Shown: positions 1-8,044 of the stretch, in pieces
Layout of the letters: every line of letters begins with the position of its first letter
Numbering within the stretch: the stretch's first letter is position 1
NCBI RefSeq assembly: GCF_017115165.1
Contig: NZ_JABXKF010000019.1
Span: forward strand, 1 to 64,000
DNA: 64,000 nt
Direction: 5' to 3'
DNA from: Nostoc sp. LPT
GTDB lineage: Bacteria > Cyanobacteriota > Cyanobacteriia > Cyanobacteriales > Nostocaceae
Notes under the pieces: generated by a model
Database searches by the model: none
Told to the model about the DNA's origin: nothing
What the model saw: only the letters and a program-made list of their open reading frames with translations
Position numbers and translations under genes: made by a program

Positions 1-165
1 TTGATAGACCCCTGACATTGGATATCCCTCTTCTCATTAAATCTTATTATCTCATCTGTAGCCAGCTTTTAGAGAATTAGTATAACTAGGATAGGTAACT
101 CAAATGCTGAAAAATGAGTACCTCAAATAGTGGTCGTGCATAGTATCAACAATGCCCACTTCTCA

Positions 166-2553
166 TTACTGTTGAGAAGGTCTAAGTCTATCCCGCCAAG
201 ATGGTTGTGAAGGTGAAGAACCTGAAGAACCGGAACTATTTGCAGGAGGCAACTCTCGCCGAGTTCTTCGAGGTGGGGGAGAATCAGATTCTACTCTTCT
301 AGATCGTCGCCGTGGAGTAGATGATTCAGAGGAAGAGTTACTAGAACTTGATTCGCTGCGATCGCGCCTTCTCCGTCTTGGGGTATAATCGCTTGCTTGC
401 TGTTCTTCTTGAGAATAGTTTCTCCTTCTTCTACGTCTCCTAGATGAACCACTCTCCTCATAATTAGAATTTCTACTAGCTCTTTCCCCTTCTGAATCAT
501 CATCATCAGAGGCAATAGAACGATTCAGGACTTGTTTGGGCTTGATAGACTGGGCTTTGATAGTGCCTTTGCGACCTTCTAACTTGGGTCGTTTGGGAAA
601 CTTTTCTACGGGCATCCCCTCAACCGCTTTTTCCATAAATTCGTGCCATGTGTAAGCGGCACTACTACTACTGCCATCAGTGGGGTGGTTGTCATCGTTA
701 CCTAACCAGACCCCTGTCACCATCTGAGGAATGTAGCCAATAAACCATAAATCACGGGCTTCGTCTGAGGTACCGGTTTTGCCGGCAACTGGTCTATTAT
801 CTAATTGGGCAGCACCACCAGTTCCCGCTTGGACGACGTTGCGTAGCATCCAAGTCATGATGGCGGCACTGTCAGCGTCAAGGGCCCGTTTTGACTTGAA
901 ATTAGCTGACCAGATGACTTTGCCTTGGCGGTTGAGGATGCGAGTAATACCATGAGGTTCTGCGTGCAATCCCTGAGTTGCAAAACTGCCATAAGCGCTG
1001 GTTAACTCTAGTAGATTGACTTCATTTGAGCCGAGTGCTAAGGAGTAGGTGGGCTTGAGTTCAGATTTTATCCCCATATCATGGGCAAGTTTAATCGTTG
1101 GTATAAATCCCACATCAATCAACACCTTGACCGCAATAATATTAACAGAGCGGGTGAGGGCATCTCGGATGTTCATTGAACCCCGGAAGTTTTCACTATA
1201 GTTTTTCGGTTCATAGCCGTCTACGACAAAGGGCGCATCCTCGTAGCTATCGTAGGGGCTTTTGCCAGTAGCGATCGCAGTGGCATATACAAACCCTTTA
1301 AATGTCGATCCTGGCTGCCGTTGTGCCTGGGTAACTCGATTAAACTGATTTTTACCAAAGTCTTTTCCGCCAACCATTGCCTTAATTTCACCGTTTCGGG
1401 GGTCTATGGCCACCATTGCAGCTTGCTTAAAGTTTTCCCAGCGTCCTTGATTTCGCAATGTTTTCGCAACTGCCTCTTCTGCCACCTTTTGCCAACTTGG
1501 GTTGAGGGTGGTTTCTACTACTAGACCCCCACTTTTGAGCACATTAGGAGAAACATACTTGGGCAATTCTTTTTGGATGTAGCTGGTAAAGTAGGGTGAT
1601 TCTACTTGGACTCGCTTGGGTGAACTCCTTTTGAGGGTTAATGGCTCCTGAACGGCTGCCTGCCTTTGCTCTGGTGTAATTACTTTATCTTCCTGCATCC
1701 GTAGCAATACTAAATCTCGCCGCCGTTTTGCCGCTTCGGGGTTTTTGTCTGGGGCGTACAAGCTTGGAGCAGGAGCTAATCCAGCAATCGTTGCCATTTG
1801 GGCGAGGGAAAGTTGATCTGGCGACTTACTAAAGTATACCCACGCTGCATCTGCTACACCATAAGCTCCAGATCCCAAATAAACCAGATTCAGGTAACGC
1901 TCTAAAATTTGATCTTTGGTTAATTCTTGCTCCATTTTTTGAGCTAGGCGGACTTCTTTGAGTTTGCGCCAGATTGTCTGTTCTTGTTTCAAAAACAGAA
2001 TCCGCGTTAGCTGTTGGGTGATGGTGCTACCACCTTCTACGACACCTTGCGATCGCAAATTACTCAAACCTGCTCTGACAATCCCTTGCGGATCGACTCC
2101 GTTGTGTTGCTTAAATCTTCTATCTTCTGAGGCGATGAAAGCTTTTTTTAAATTATCTGGTATTTGTTCTAGCTTTAGCTGTTCTCTGGTCGCTTCACCT
2201 TGTTGTTGTAATATAGTGCCATCACCAGCTTTAATGGTCAGTGTTTGCTCTCGAAACACAGCATTCAACTCGGACTTATCTGGCAAAGTCCGATCTATTA
2301 AACTGATGCCGTAGATGAAGGCAACTATCCCACCACCAACACCCAAACCTGCCCAAAACCAAAAACGGCGATAGAGTGGTCTAGCGCCAGTTGCCCGATT
2401 GACCCTCATCCTAGATGGTAAAATTTTCATTTTGCTCAGTAACTGCCTCGTCTGTGCCAGATGTGCTGGTGGTAAGCTCTCATTCGTTCCTCCTTGTCCA
2501 AAGTCACTCAAATTAGTTGGTCTTCGCTTGAACCAGGAGGTAAGCTTCCCCAC
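166..2553 (-). CDS. Class A penicillin-binding protein (PBP1A-type transglycosylase/transpeptidase)
   Basis: Bifunctional peptidoglycan synthase: it polymerises glycan strands from lipid II and cross-links stem peptides on the outer face of the plasma membrane. The 795-residue product has a basic cytoplasmic N-terminus and one membrane anchor at about residues 64-88. The glycosyltransferase (GT51) domain follows, with the EDRRF motif near 140 and GGSTITQQL near 170. The transpeptidase domain has the SxxK nucleophile motif (GSTFK) near 416 and KTGTS near 593. The last 130 residues or so are a low-complexity Ser/Arg-rich tail, common in cyanobacterial PBPs and presumably disordered. All catalytic motifs are intact. 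The gene is monocistronic and diverges from folK. Family assignment is firm; which of the several cyanobacterial class A PBPs it is cannot be told. Confidence 0.95.
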   Translation of the reverse strand: MGKLTSWFKRRPTNLSDFGQGGTNESLPPAHLAQTRQLLSKMKILPSRMRVNRATGARPLYRRFWFWAGLGVGGGIVAFIYGISLIDRTLPDKSELNAVFREQTLTIKAGDGTILQQQGEATREQLKLEQIPDNLKKAFIASEDRRFKQHNGVDPQGIVRAGLSNLRSQGVVEGGSTITQQLTRILFLKQEQTIWRKLKEVRLAQKMEQELTKDQILERYLNLVYLGSGAYGVADAAWVYFSKSPDQLSLAQMATIAGLAPAPSLYAPDKNPEAAKRRRDLVLLRMQEDKVITPEQRQAAVQEPLTLKRSSPKRVQVESPYFTSYIQKELPKYVSPNVLKSGGLVVETTLNPSWQKVAEEAVAKTLRNQGRWENFKQAAMVAIDPRNGEIKAMVGGKDFGKNQFNRVTQAQRQPGSTFKGFVYATAIATGKSPYDSYEDAPFVVDGYEPKNYSENFRGSMNIRDALTRSVNIIAVKVLIDVGFIPTIKLAHDMGIKSELKPTYSLALGSNEVNLLELTSAYGSFATQGLHAEPHGITRILNRQGKVIWSANFKSKRALDADSAAIMTWMLRNVVQAGTGGAAQLDNRPVAGKTGTSDEARDLWFIGYIPQMVTGVWLGNDDNHPTDGSSSSAAYTWHEFMEKAVEGMPVEKFPKRPKLEGRKGTIKAQSIKPKQVLNRSIASDDDDSEGERASRNSNYEESGSSRRRRRRRNYSQEEQQASDYTPRRRRRDRSESSSSNSSSESSTPRRRSRRVESDSPPPRRTRRELPPANSSGSSGSSPSQPSWRDRLRPSQQ

Positions 2554-2806
2554 GTCAGTTCCTCGCTCAAAGTAGTAACTACTATATAACCACCATCAAT
2601 CAACTTTGGGGTTATAGCACTACCATTGTGTTAGTATAATATCCTATAAATAATTAACTGAATTCACTAGAAAATAATGTTTTTTAAATATGGTTAATTT
2701 AGTTTTGTAAAAAATGTTGCAATTTTGATAACTATTGCGAATATAAAAGCTATTGATCAAGTATCCGCAAAGACAGCCCGAAAACGGCTTATTTCAGGAA
2801 AGTATA

Positions 2807-3322
2807 ATGTCTACACCGGGCTACGACGAAGCAGAGCTAAGACGAAGCGCCGTTGCTCTTGGTAGTAATATCGGTGATTCCCAGGCAATTTTAGAAGCAG
2901 CTATAGAGACTTTAGCCCAAACGCCAGGTATTGTTTTAGAAGCCAGATCCCATTGGTATCAAACCAAAGCTGTCGGGCCACCACAGCCAGATTACCTCAA
3001 TGGCTGCGTCACATTGCAGGTAGAAATACTCCCCCAGCAGTTATTAGAAATTTTGTTAGGAATTGAACAACAATTTGGGCGCGTGCGTCAGGAACACTGG
3101 GGACCACGAACCCTAGATTTGGATTTGTTATTATATGATGACATTACTTTGGATACACCAAATCTCCAGATTCCCCATCCACGAATGCGGGATCGGGCCT
3201 TTGTGTTAGTCCCACTGGCAGAAATTGCCCCAGATTGGATAGAACCAGTTTCCGGGTGTGTGATTAAAGAGCTGCTGAAAGAGGTAGACTGTTCTGATGT
3301 ACATTTATGGATGGACAATTAA
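2807..3322 (+). CDS. folK: 2-amino-4-hydroxy-6-hydroxymethyldihydropteridine diphosphokinase
   Basis: Transfers pyrophosphate from ATP to 6-hydroxymethyl-7,8-dihydropterin in folate synthesis. The product shows the family's VALGSNIGD start, the PRTLDLDLLLYDD block that binds Mg-ATP, and the IPHPRMRDRAFVLVPLAEIAP segment. An in-frame start lies upstream at 2753. I prefer the ATG at 2807 because a GGAAAG ribosome-binding site sits just before it and the resulting 171 residues fit the usual length of about 160. The gene is followed 68 bp later by a Nudix hydrolase on the same strand, so the two may be co-transcribed. The folate gene pabAB also lies in this window, but 17 kb away. Confidence 0.93.
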   Translation: MSTPGYDEAELRRSAVALGSNIGDSQAILEAAIETLAQTPGIVLEARSHWYQTKAVGPPQPDYLNGCVTLQVEILPQQLLEILLGIEQQFGRVRQEHWGPRTLDLDLLLYDDITLDTPNLQIPHPRMRDRAFVLVPLAEIAPDWIEPVSGCVIKELLKEVDCSDVHLWMDN

Positions 3323-3390
3323 AATTACCATCCTTAAAAGTAGAAGAACACTGATTTTGCCTCTGTATTCACAGATAATCAGATTTTACT

Positions 3391-3939
3391 ATGCCATTAG
3401 GTAGAGAATTACCACAACTGCTGAGACAACGCCTGTTTCATAAAGGACGCAAGTTTGATTTTGAAGTTAATCGCTTGCGTTTGCCGAATAAATCGGAAGG
3501 AGAATGGGAATGTATTCGTCACCCTGGCGGTGCTCTAGCTGTACCAGTGACAGCGGAAGGTAAACTTATACTGGTGCGCCAGTACCGTTTTGCAATTCAA
3601 GGACGGATATTAGAATTTCCGGCGGGAACAGTGGAAGTAAGTGAAGAGCCTTTAGAAACAATACAGCGTGAAATTGCGGAAGAAACTGGCTATAGTGCCC
3701 AAAAATGGGATAAATTAGGCGAATTTTTCCTAGCTCCTGGTTATTCTGATGAAATTATCTATGCTTTTCTGGCACGAGATTTAGAAAAGCTGGAGACACC
3801 ACCACCACAAGATGGAGACGAGGATATCGAAACTGTATTTATGACTCCTGAAGAACTAGAAAAAGCTATTCTGGAGGGAGAGCCGGTAGATGCTAAATCA
3901 GTTTCTAGCTTTTTTCTGGCGCGTCCGTTTTTAGGTTAA
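3391..3939 (+). CDS. Nudix hydrolase, ADP-ribose pyrophosphatase type
   Basis: Hydrolyses nucleoside diphosphates linked to another moiety, most likely ADP-ribose to AMP and ribose 5-phosphate. The 182-residue protein carries a complete Nudix box around residues 77-99 (G-x5-E-x7-REIAEETGY), preceded by LVRQYRFAIQGRILEFPAG, a segment typical of the NudF/YffH ADP-ribose pyrophosphatase branch. It lies 68 bp after folK and only 7 bp before a broken ADP-ribosylglycohydrolase gene. That pairing suggests an ancestral ADP-ribose salvage unit: the glycohydrolase would release ADP-ribose and this enzyme would degrade it. Substrate preference is inferred from sequence pattern and context. Confidence 0.88.
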   Translation: MPLGRELPQLLRQRLFHKGRKFDFEVNRLRLPNKSEGEWECIRHPGGALAVPVTAEGKLILVRQYRFAIQGRILEFPAGTVEVSEEPLETIQREIAEETGYSAQKWDKLGEFFLAPGYSDEIIYAFLARDLEKLETPPPQDGDEDIETVFMTPEELEKAILEGEPVDAKSVSSFFLARPFLG

Positions 3940-3946
3940 TACCCTT

Positions 3947-4591
3947 ATGCTGCTAGAGTTAGCAATGCCTTCGGCGGGTTACGCCTACGCAGATGCCTAT
4001 GGTGCAGGCTTTGAATGTGCAGACGAAGCGATCGCTAACAATGATTTGAGTCGATACGTCGAACATCCGCGATTTCGACTCAATCCTGGCAGCTACACCG
4101 ACGACACCCAGATGAGTATCGCCATTGCGGAAGTGATTGTTGCTCAAGCACCGTGGACGCGAGAAGTTTTAGCCGATAGTTTTTTTACAGCTTTCAAACG
4201 CGATGAGAGAGAAGGTTATGCTCGAAACTTCTACCATTTTCTCAGAGAAATTCAAGATGGGGAAGAGTTTTTAACCAAAATTAACCCTGATAGTGACAAA
4301 AGCGGGGGAGCGATGCGTGCAGCACCCATTGGCATCTATTCCACCCCAGAAAAAGTGATTGAGGCGGCAACAATTCAAGCGGCAATTACCCACAATACAC
4401 CCGATGGGATCAATGCTGCTGTTGCGGCTGCCTTAATGTCACATTATTTTATCTATCGACTGGGAGCAAGACACAAATTAGGACGGTTTCTGGAAGGTTA
4501 TGTATCTGGAGAGTGGAATCAACTCATTCCAATGAGAAGGAGCATTCCTATTACAAAGCTAAATCAAAAACCTGTTGCGCAGTTAGGTTGA
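3947..4591 (+). pseudogene. ADP-ribosylglycohydrolase, C-terminally truncated remnant
   Basis: The open frame encodes an ADP-ribosylglycohydrolase-like protein that would remove ADP-ribose from proteins or small molecules. The N-terminal metal-binding motif SYTDDTQMS is present near residues 49-57, and HNTPDGINAAVAAAL is recognisable. The family normally continues for another 60 or more residues to a second Asp-x-Asp-Thr metal site. Here similarity stops after GEWNQLI, just where the convergent Uma2 gene begins, and the frame ends with unrelated residues. The N-terminus also looks disturbed: MLLELA and ADAYGAG are split by residues encoded by a small GC-rich repeat (3962-3990). Loss of the second metal site predicts an inactive enzyme. 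It directly follows the Nudix gene. Confidence 0.72.
3962..3990 (+). repeat. Small GC-rich repeat inserted in the reading frame
   Basis: This segment closely resembles, in reverse complement, the repeat at 23950-23985 and also the insert at 21514-21542. It interrupts the expected MLLELAIADAYGAG start of the ADP-ribosylglycohydrolase, apparently at a HIP1-like GCAATCGC site, and adds about eight residues without shifting the frame. Confidence 0.55.
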
Positions 4592-5177
4592 GTTTGGGAA
4601 AGGTGGGGGAAATAATCACATCACTACCCCTGAATAACTTTTTTATATATTCTCCATCAACTAGTTCGCAGACAAAAAGAGCAGGTTGTTTGGGGTTTCC
4701 AATAAAATCACGTCCCCCTAACCCGGCATAATCTACAATCCAGTATTCGGGGATACCCATCTCCTCATAGTCCCCAAACTTGTCATAGTAATCGTCACGC
4801 CAATTGCTGCTCACAACTTCTACTATTAATTTGACGGAAGTTGAATTTTGAATAACTGATTCACTTTCCCAACGTGTTTCAGTATCAATAGTTTCTTGGT
4901 TCAGAACAATGATATCCGGTTCGTAACCTGACTGATGGCGATTAGGTTTAACTATCGATTCTCTAGGAATAAACCAAATATCGCCTTTAGCTGTCTCTCT
5001 AATAGTTATAAGAAGTTTTTCAATCAAGGAACCTGTTAATTTAGAATGCTTGCCTCTAGGCTTAGGCATTTCAACAATTACCCCATTATGTAATTCGTAG
5101 CGCAGTTGTGAGTCTGGATACCATTCTATAAATTCATCGAAAGTAAATGTTTTTGGTTCGGCTTGTATTTGGTTCAT
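4551..5177 (-). CDS. Uma2 family (DUF820) PD-(D/E)XK nuclease-fold protein
   Basis: Member of the large cyanobacterial Uma2/DUF820 family, which has a restriction-endonuclease-like fold; most members have no proven function. The 208-residue protein shows the family layout: TFDEFIEWYPD near the N-terminus, RYELHNGVIVEMP, the acidic site YEPDIIVL, the core LIVEVVS, and KFGDYEEMGIPEYWIVDY. Putative catalytic Asp and Glu residues are present. The 3' end overlaps the end of the truncated ADP-ribosylglycohydrolase frame by about 40 bp, tail to tail, so arrival of this gene or a local rearrangement probably truncated that neighbour. Family call is firm; function is unknown. Confidence 0.85.
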   Translation of the reverse strand: MNQIQAEPKTFTFDEFIEWYPDSQLRYELHNGVIVEMPKPRGKHSKLTGSLIEKLLITIRETAKGDIWFIPRESIVKPNRHQSGYEPDIIVLNQETIDTETRWESESVIQNSTSVKLIVEVVSSNWRDDYYDKFGDYEEMGIPEYWIVDYAGLGGRDFIGNPKQPALFVCELVDGEYIKKLFRGSDVIISPTFPKLNLTAQQVFDLAL

Positions 5178-5269
5178 AAGGTTTAGTAGTAATCCTTGCT
5201 TTGAGCGATGAATCGCTCACTACGAACTAGGATTTTATTTTATGTTGAATTACCCATTTTGACGGTTGG

Positions 5270-5294
5270 AGAGACGCGATAAATCACCGTCTCT
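5270..5294. repeat. GTAGAGACG-type palindromic repeat
   Basis: Inverted repeat AGAGACG ... CGTCTCT with an 11-nt loop, downstream of the TpsB gene. No T-run follows on either strand, so it looks more like the dispersed cyanobacterial GTAGAGAC palindrome than a terminator. A related copy lies at 20652-20679. Confidence 0.5.
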
Positions 5295-5360
5295 ACAAAA
5301 AATTTATTCGTCAATTATTTCTTGACAGACTATTACCTACTTAATCTAGAAATATAGCTT

Positions 5361-7088
5361 TTAAAACGGCTGATAGCGTACTGAAAAATTAAAGCCATTC
5401 TCTTGCAGCGAACTACCGCGATCGCTTGTGCCAACTAATGGTATACCATAGTCTGCACGCAATATCAAACCGTTAAAAGGTTGCCAGTTAAAGCCCAACC
5501 CCAAGCTGGCAATGGTTTGCGGGTCGGCATTAATACCGCGATTATTCCAAGCTGTACCGATGTCAAAAAATGGTATTAGCTGTAATGTTTCCACGTTTGA
5601 TGCCAGGGGAATCCGAACTTCTACACCTCCAACTACCCCATTATCAGCAACAATTTGATTTTGATCGTAACCGCGCACTGTATCAACTCCTCCAATGCTA
5701 ATTTTTTCCAACGAAAGTAAGGAATCAGGTGTAAGTTGAGTGTTAACTTTGGCTAGCATCAAGATGCGGGGAGATAGTCGTTGTACCCATTGAAATTGTC
5801 CCACCCAAGAGAAAAAACGCCCATCAGTACCACTATCGTTAATGGTTGCGTCAATTGCATCAATCCCAAAACTAAATTGTGATCGCGCTGCTAGAACACT
5901 GTTAGCATTACGTTGTAACCAATCTTGGGAAAAACGGATTACCGTAACTCTTGATTCCCCATCTTCGGGCCCTTCGGTAAAGGAGAAAGGGATATCATTG
6001 AGTATGTAGGTTTGACTGCGCCGTAAATCGAATGCTAACGAGAGAGCAAATTCTCTATTTGGCGTGTGAATTAGCGGTTGACGGACGTTAAAAGAAAGGG
6101 TTTCGGCTTCGCTGCGGATATTTAAGTCACGAAATTCGCTTTCAATAATGCGGCTAGCGCTGTTGCTGTAGCGGACACCAATGGTTCCATCTAAGGTGTT
6201 GAAGGGAATAGAATAATTGATATCGTAAATGTCTAAACCTTCGCTACCTCCATATTCAGCACTAAATTTATCCCCAAATCCTAATAAATTATCATGAGCA
6301 AGAAAAACACTTCCTTGTTCTGAGCCTACGCTAGTTGATTGGTTATTTGCAAAAGTAATTCCAAGGTGGAATGGTGGCGATTCGGTAATTGTCACCTGTA
6401 AAATATTATTTCCGGGAGTGCTACCTGCGGTTAACTCAGCATTAACTCGTTGAATCACGGGGTCAAGTTGTAATAATTGTAGCGCTTGTTCGAGACTTTT
6501 TTGATTTAAAGGCTTACCTGCAAGCCGTTCAATCCGGGAACGCACATACCCAGGCTGCAATCTTTGTAACCCTAAAATGGAAATTCCTTCGAGTTCGCCT
6601 TCCACAACTTGAATTTGCACGACACCGCTAGTGAGATTTTGATTGTTGGAAATAAATGCACCACTGGTGATATAGCCATTATCAACATAGAGTTGAGTGA
6701 TTTGCGATCGCAGTTGCAATAACTGCTCAAATGTGATGTTTTTATTTTCTAAAGGCTGTTTTAACTTGATGATTTCATCTCCTAAAACAGAATAGCCTGT
6801 AACTTGAATTTCTTTGACAAAGAACTTTTCACCGCTAGGAAAAGCTGTATCGGGTAGATTTTCCTGTGGGGGCGATGGGAGTATGGGGACAGTTGGTGTC
6901 GGTGGTGTGGGTGGAAGAGTTGGTGTCGGTGATGGTTGGGGTTGAGTTTCTTCGACTTTCCCTGGTGTATCGGGGGGAATTGTGACTCCTGGTGGGGGTG
7001 TCGATTGTGCAAATACTGCAAGTGGAGTGATGCTAATGCACGTAAGTAATATGAAAAAAAGCTTTTGAAACTGAAAGTGTGAACCCAT
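5361..7088 (-). CDS. ShlB/FhaC/HecB-type TpsB outer-membrane transporter
   Basis: Outer-membrane pore of a two-partner-secretion system that recognises a TpsA exoprotein by its N-terminal TPS domain and moves it to the cell surface. The 575-residue protein has a signal peptide ending near residue 27 (PLAVFAQ), a Pro-rich linker at 30-80, a POTRA_2 domain at about 88-160 (FFVKEIQVTGYSVLGD), a second POTRA-like region to about 235, and a 16-strand FhaC-type barrel to the C-terminus. The late barrel segment SIGGVDTVRGYDQN carries the VRGY motif, and the chain ends in an aromatic residue (RYQPF), as outer-membrane proteins do. It is downstream of, and on the same strand as, the small secreted gene and the large TpsA, which is presumably its substrate. 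Confidence 0.93.
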   Translation of the reverse strand: MGSHFQFQKLFFILLTCISITPLAVFAQSTPPPGVTIPPDTPGKVEETQPQPSPTPTLPPTPPTPTVPILPSPPQENLPDTAFPSGEKFFVKEIQVTGYSVLGDEIIKLKQPLENKNITFEQLLQLRSQITQLYVDNGYITSGAFISNNQNLTSGVVQIQVVEGELEGISILGLQRLQPGYVRSRIERLAGKPLNQKSLEQALQLLQLDPVIQRVNAELTAGSTPGNNILQVTITESPPFHLGITFANNQSTSVGSEQGSVFLAHDNLLGFGDKFSAEYGGSEGLDIYDINYSIPFNTLDGTIGVRYSNSASRIIESEFRDLNIRSEAETLSFNVRQPLIHTPNREFALSLAFDLRRSQTYILNDIPFSFTEGPEDGESRVTVIRFSQDWLQRNANSVLAARSQFSFGIDAIDATINDSGTDGRFFSWVGQFQWVQRLSPRILMLAKVNTQLTPDSLLSLEKISIGGVDTVRGYDQNQIVADNGVVGGVEVRIPLASNVETLQLIPFFDIGTAWNNRGINADPQTIASLGLGFNWQPFNGLILRADYGIPLVGTSDRGSSLQENGFNFSVRYQPF

Positions 7089-7207
7089 TGTTTATATAGT
7101 TTATATATGATATGTAAAATTTGTAAAAGATAGTCTCTAAATTTTCGCAAGTCACTATCGGGTATCTGAGAAGGAAAGATATCCAGATATCCGACTTCTG
7201 TTTAATC

Positions 7208-7274
7208 ATTAATCAAGCAGACATGATGTTATATCATGTCCATATTAATAATTAATCAAGCAGGCATGATGTTA
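7208..7274. repeat. Pair of 24-bp direct repeats upstream of the TpsB gene
   Basis: ATTAATCAAGCAGACATGAT (7208-7227) plus four more matching bases recurs at 7251-7274 with one mismatch, 43 bp apart. They lie in the 318-bp gap between the small secreted protein gene and the TpsB gene. They could be regulator-binding sites or repeat debris; no clear promoter was recognised. Confidence 0.5.
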
Positions 7275-7351
7275 GTAGATTCTCTAAAATTGTGTTACTA
7301 GGCTGAAGTCTGGGACAGAATATTATTATTTAATTAAAATACCATAATAGT

Positions 7352-7390
7352 TTTCTTGATGATTGCATAAAAGCGCAAATCATCAAGAAA
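7352..7390 (-). terminator. Hairpin 3' of the small secreted protein gene
   Basis: A long imperfect inverted repeat, TTTCTTGATGATT(-)GC ... GCAAATCATCAAGAAA, begins 18 bp after the stop codon at 7408 and has a short loop. The arms are 15-16 bp with one bulge. No strong T-run follows, so terminator function is likely but not certain. Confidence 0.55.
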
Positions 7391-7407
7391 CGATTTGGAA
7401 TCTAAGA

Positions 7408-7770
7408 TTATTGATGGTCGCCTCCATGACCATAAAAAGTTATTCTATAGGTGCTGCAAAGATCGGTCTGAGGCATGACATCATAAGTACCATCGCTATA
7501 AATGGCTTTGACATCATAGGTACAATGATTACTATTATTGCCAAAGGTAACGGTGTCAGATGAACCGTTAACAATATCTGAATTGAGAATATTGCTACCC
7601 CAATATTTAGATTTTGTTGAGGATACATACAATTGAGTGATTTCTAACTCATTGTTGTTGTAAACTAAAAAATCGCGCTCGTCTGCAAGAGCATTTTGGC
7701 TAGTTAATGGCACTATTGGTAATGCCAAAGTTGCTGCTAAAAGTGTGTTGCGAAATAGTTTGAAAAACAT
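7408..7770 (-). CDS. Small secreted protein, function unknown
   Basis: A 120-residue protein with a clear signal peptide (MFFKLFRNTLLAATLALPIV through NALA, cleavage near residue 29). The mature part of about 90 residues has a pattern I associate with small secreted cyanobacterial proteins: FLVYNNNELEITQLYVSS, then KYWGSNIL, then CTYDVKAIYSDGTYDV. Two cysteines, in HCTYD and DLCST, could form a disulfide. It lies between the TpsA and TpsB genes of the two-partner-secretion locus on the same strand and is followed by its own hairpin. Function is not known. Location suggests a periplasmic or extracellular accessory, but this is inference. Confidence 0.7.
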   Translation of the reverse strand: MFFKLFRNTLLAATLALPIVPLTSQNALADERDFLVYNNNELEITQLYVSSTKSKYWGSNILNSDIVNGSSDTVTFGNNSNHCTYDVKAIYSDGTYDVMPQTDLCSTYRITFYGHGGDHQ

Positions 7771-7894
7771 AATAAACCTCTCAAGCTGAGTGAATAAAAA
7801 TTACAAGATTTTTATCAGCAACGGTTAATCAATGATGGTTTTGGTTGTTTTTCGATTCATTAACCGTTTCTTTAATACTCAGATTAAGGGGTAT

Positions 7895-8044
7895 GACTAG
7901 GTAATGCATTCACCATTTATGCATATATAGTTGCATGATTTGGATGGCGCGATCGCATGATGGTGCGTCCCATTTTGCAGAAAACTGTGTATGCGATTTT
8001 TCCGATATATGCAATATTTATTTTGAACAACTTCGACTCAAGAT
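7895..8044. repeat. Direct repeat copy 1: 3' end and downstream flank of TpsA
   Basis: This stretch (last codons of the large TpsA plus about 120 bp downstream) matches 14304-14447 closely, including GACTAGGTAATGCATTCACC, CCCATTTTGCAGAAAACTGT and CAACTTCGACTCAAGATTAA. The pair shows that a second TpsA gene with the same 3' end once stood upstream. Confidence 0.8.
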
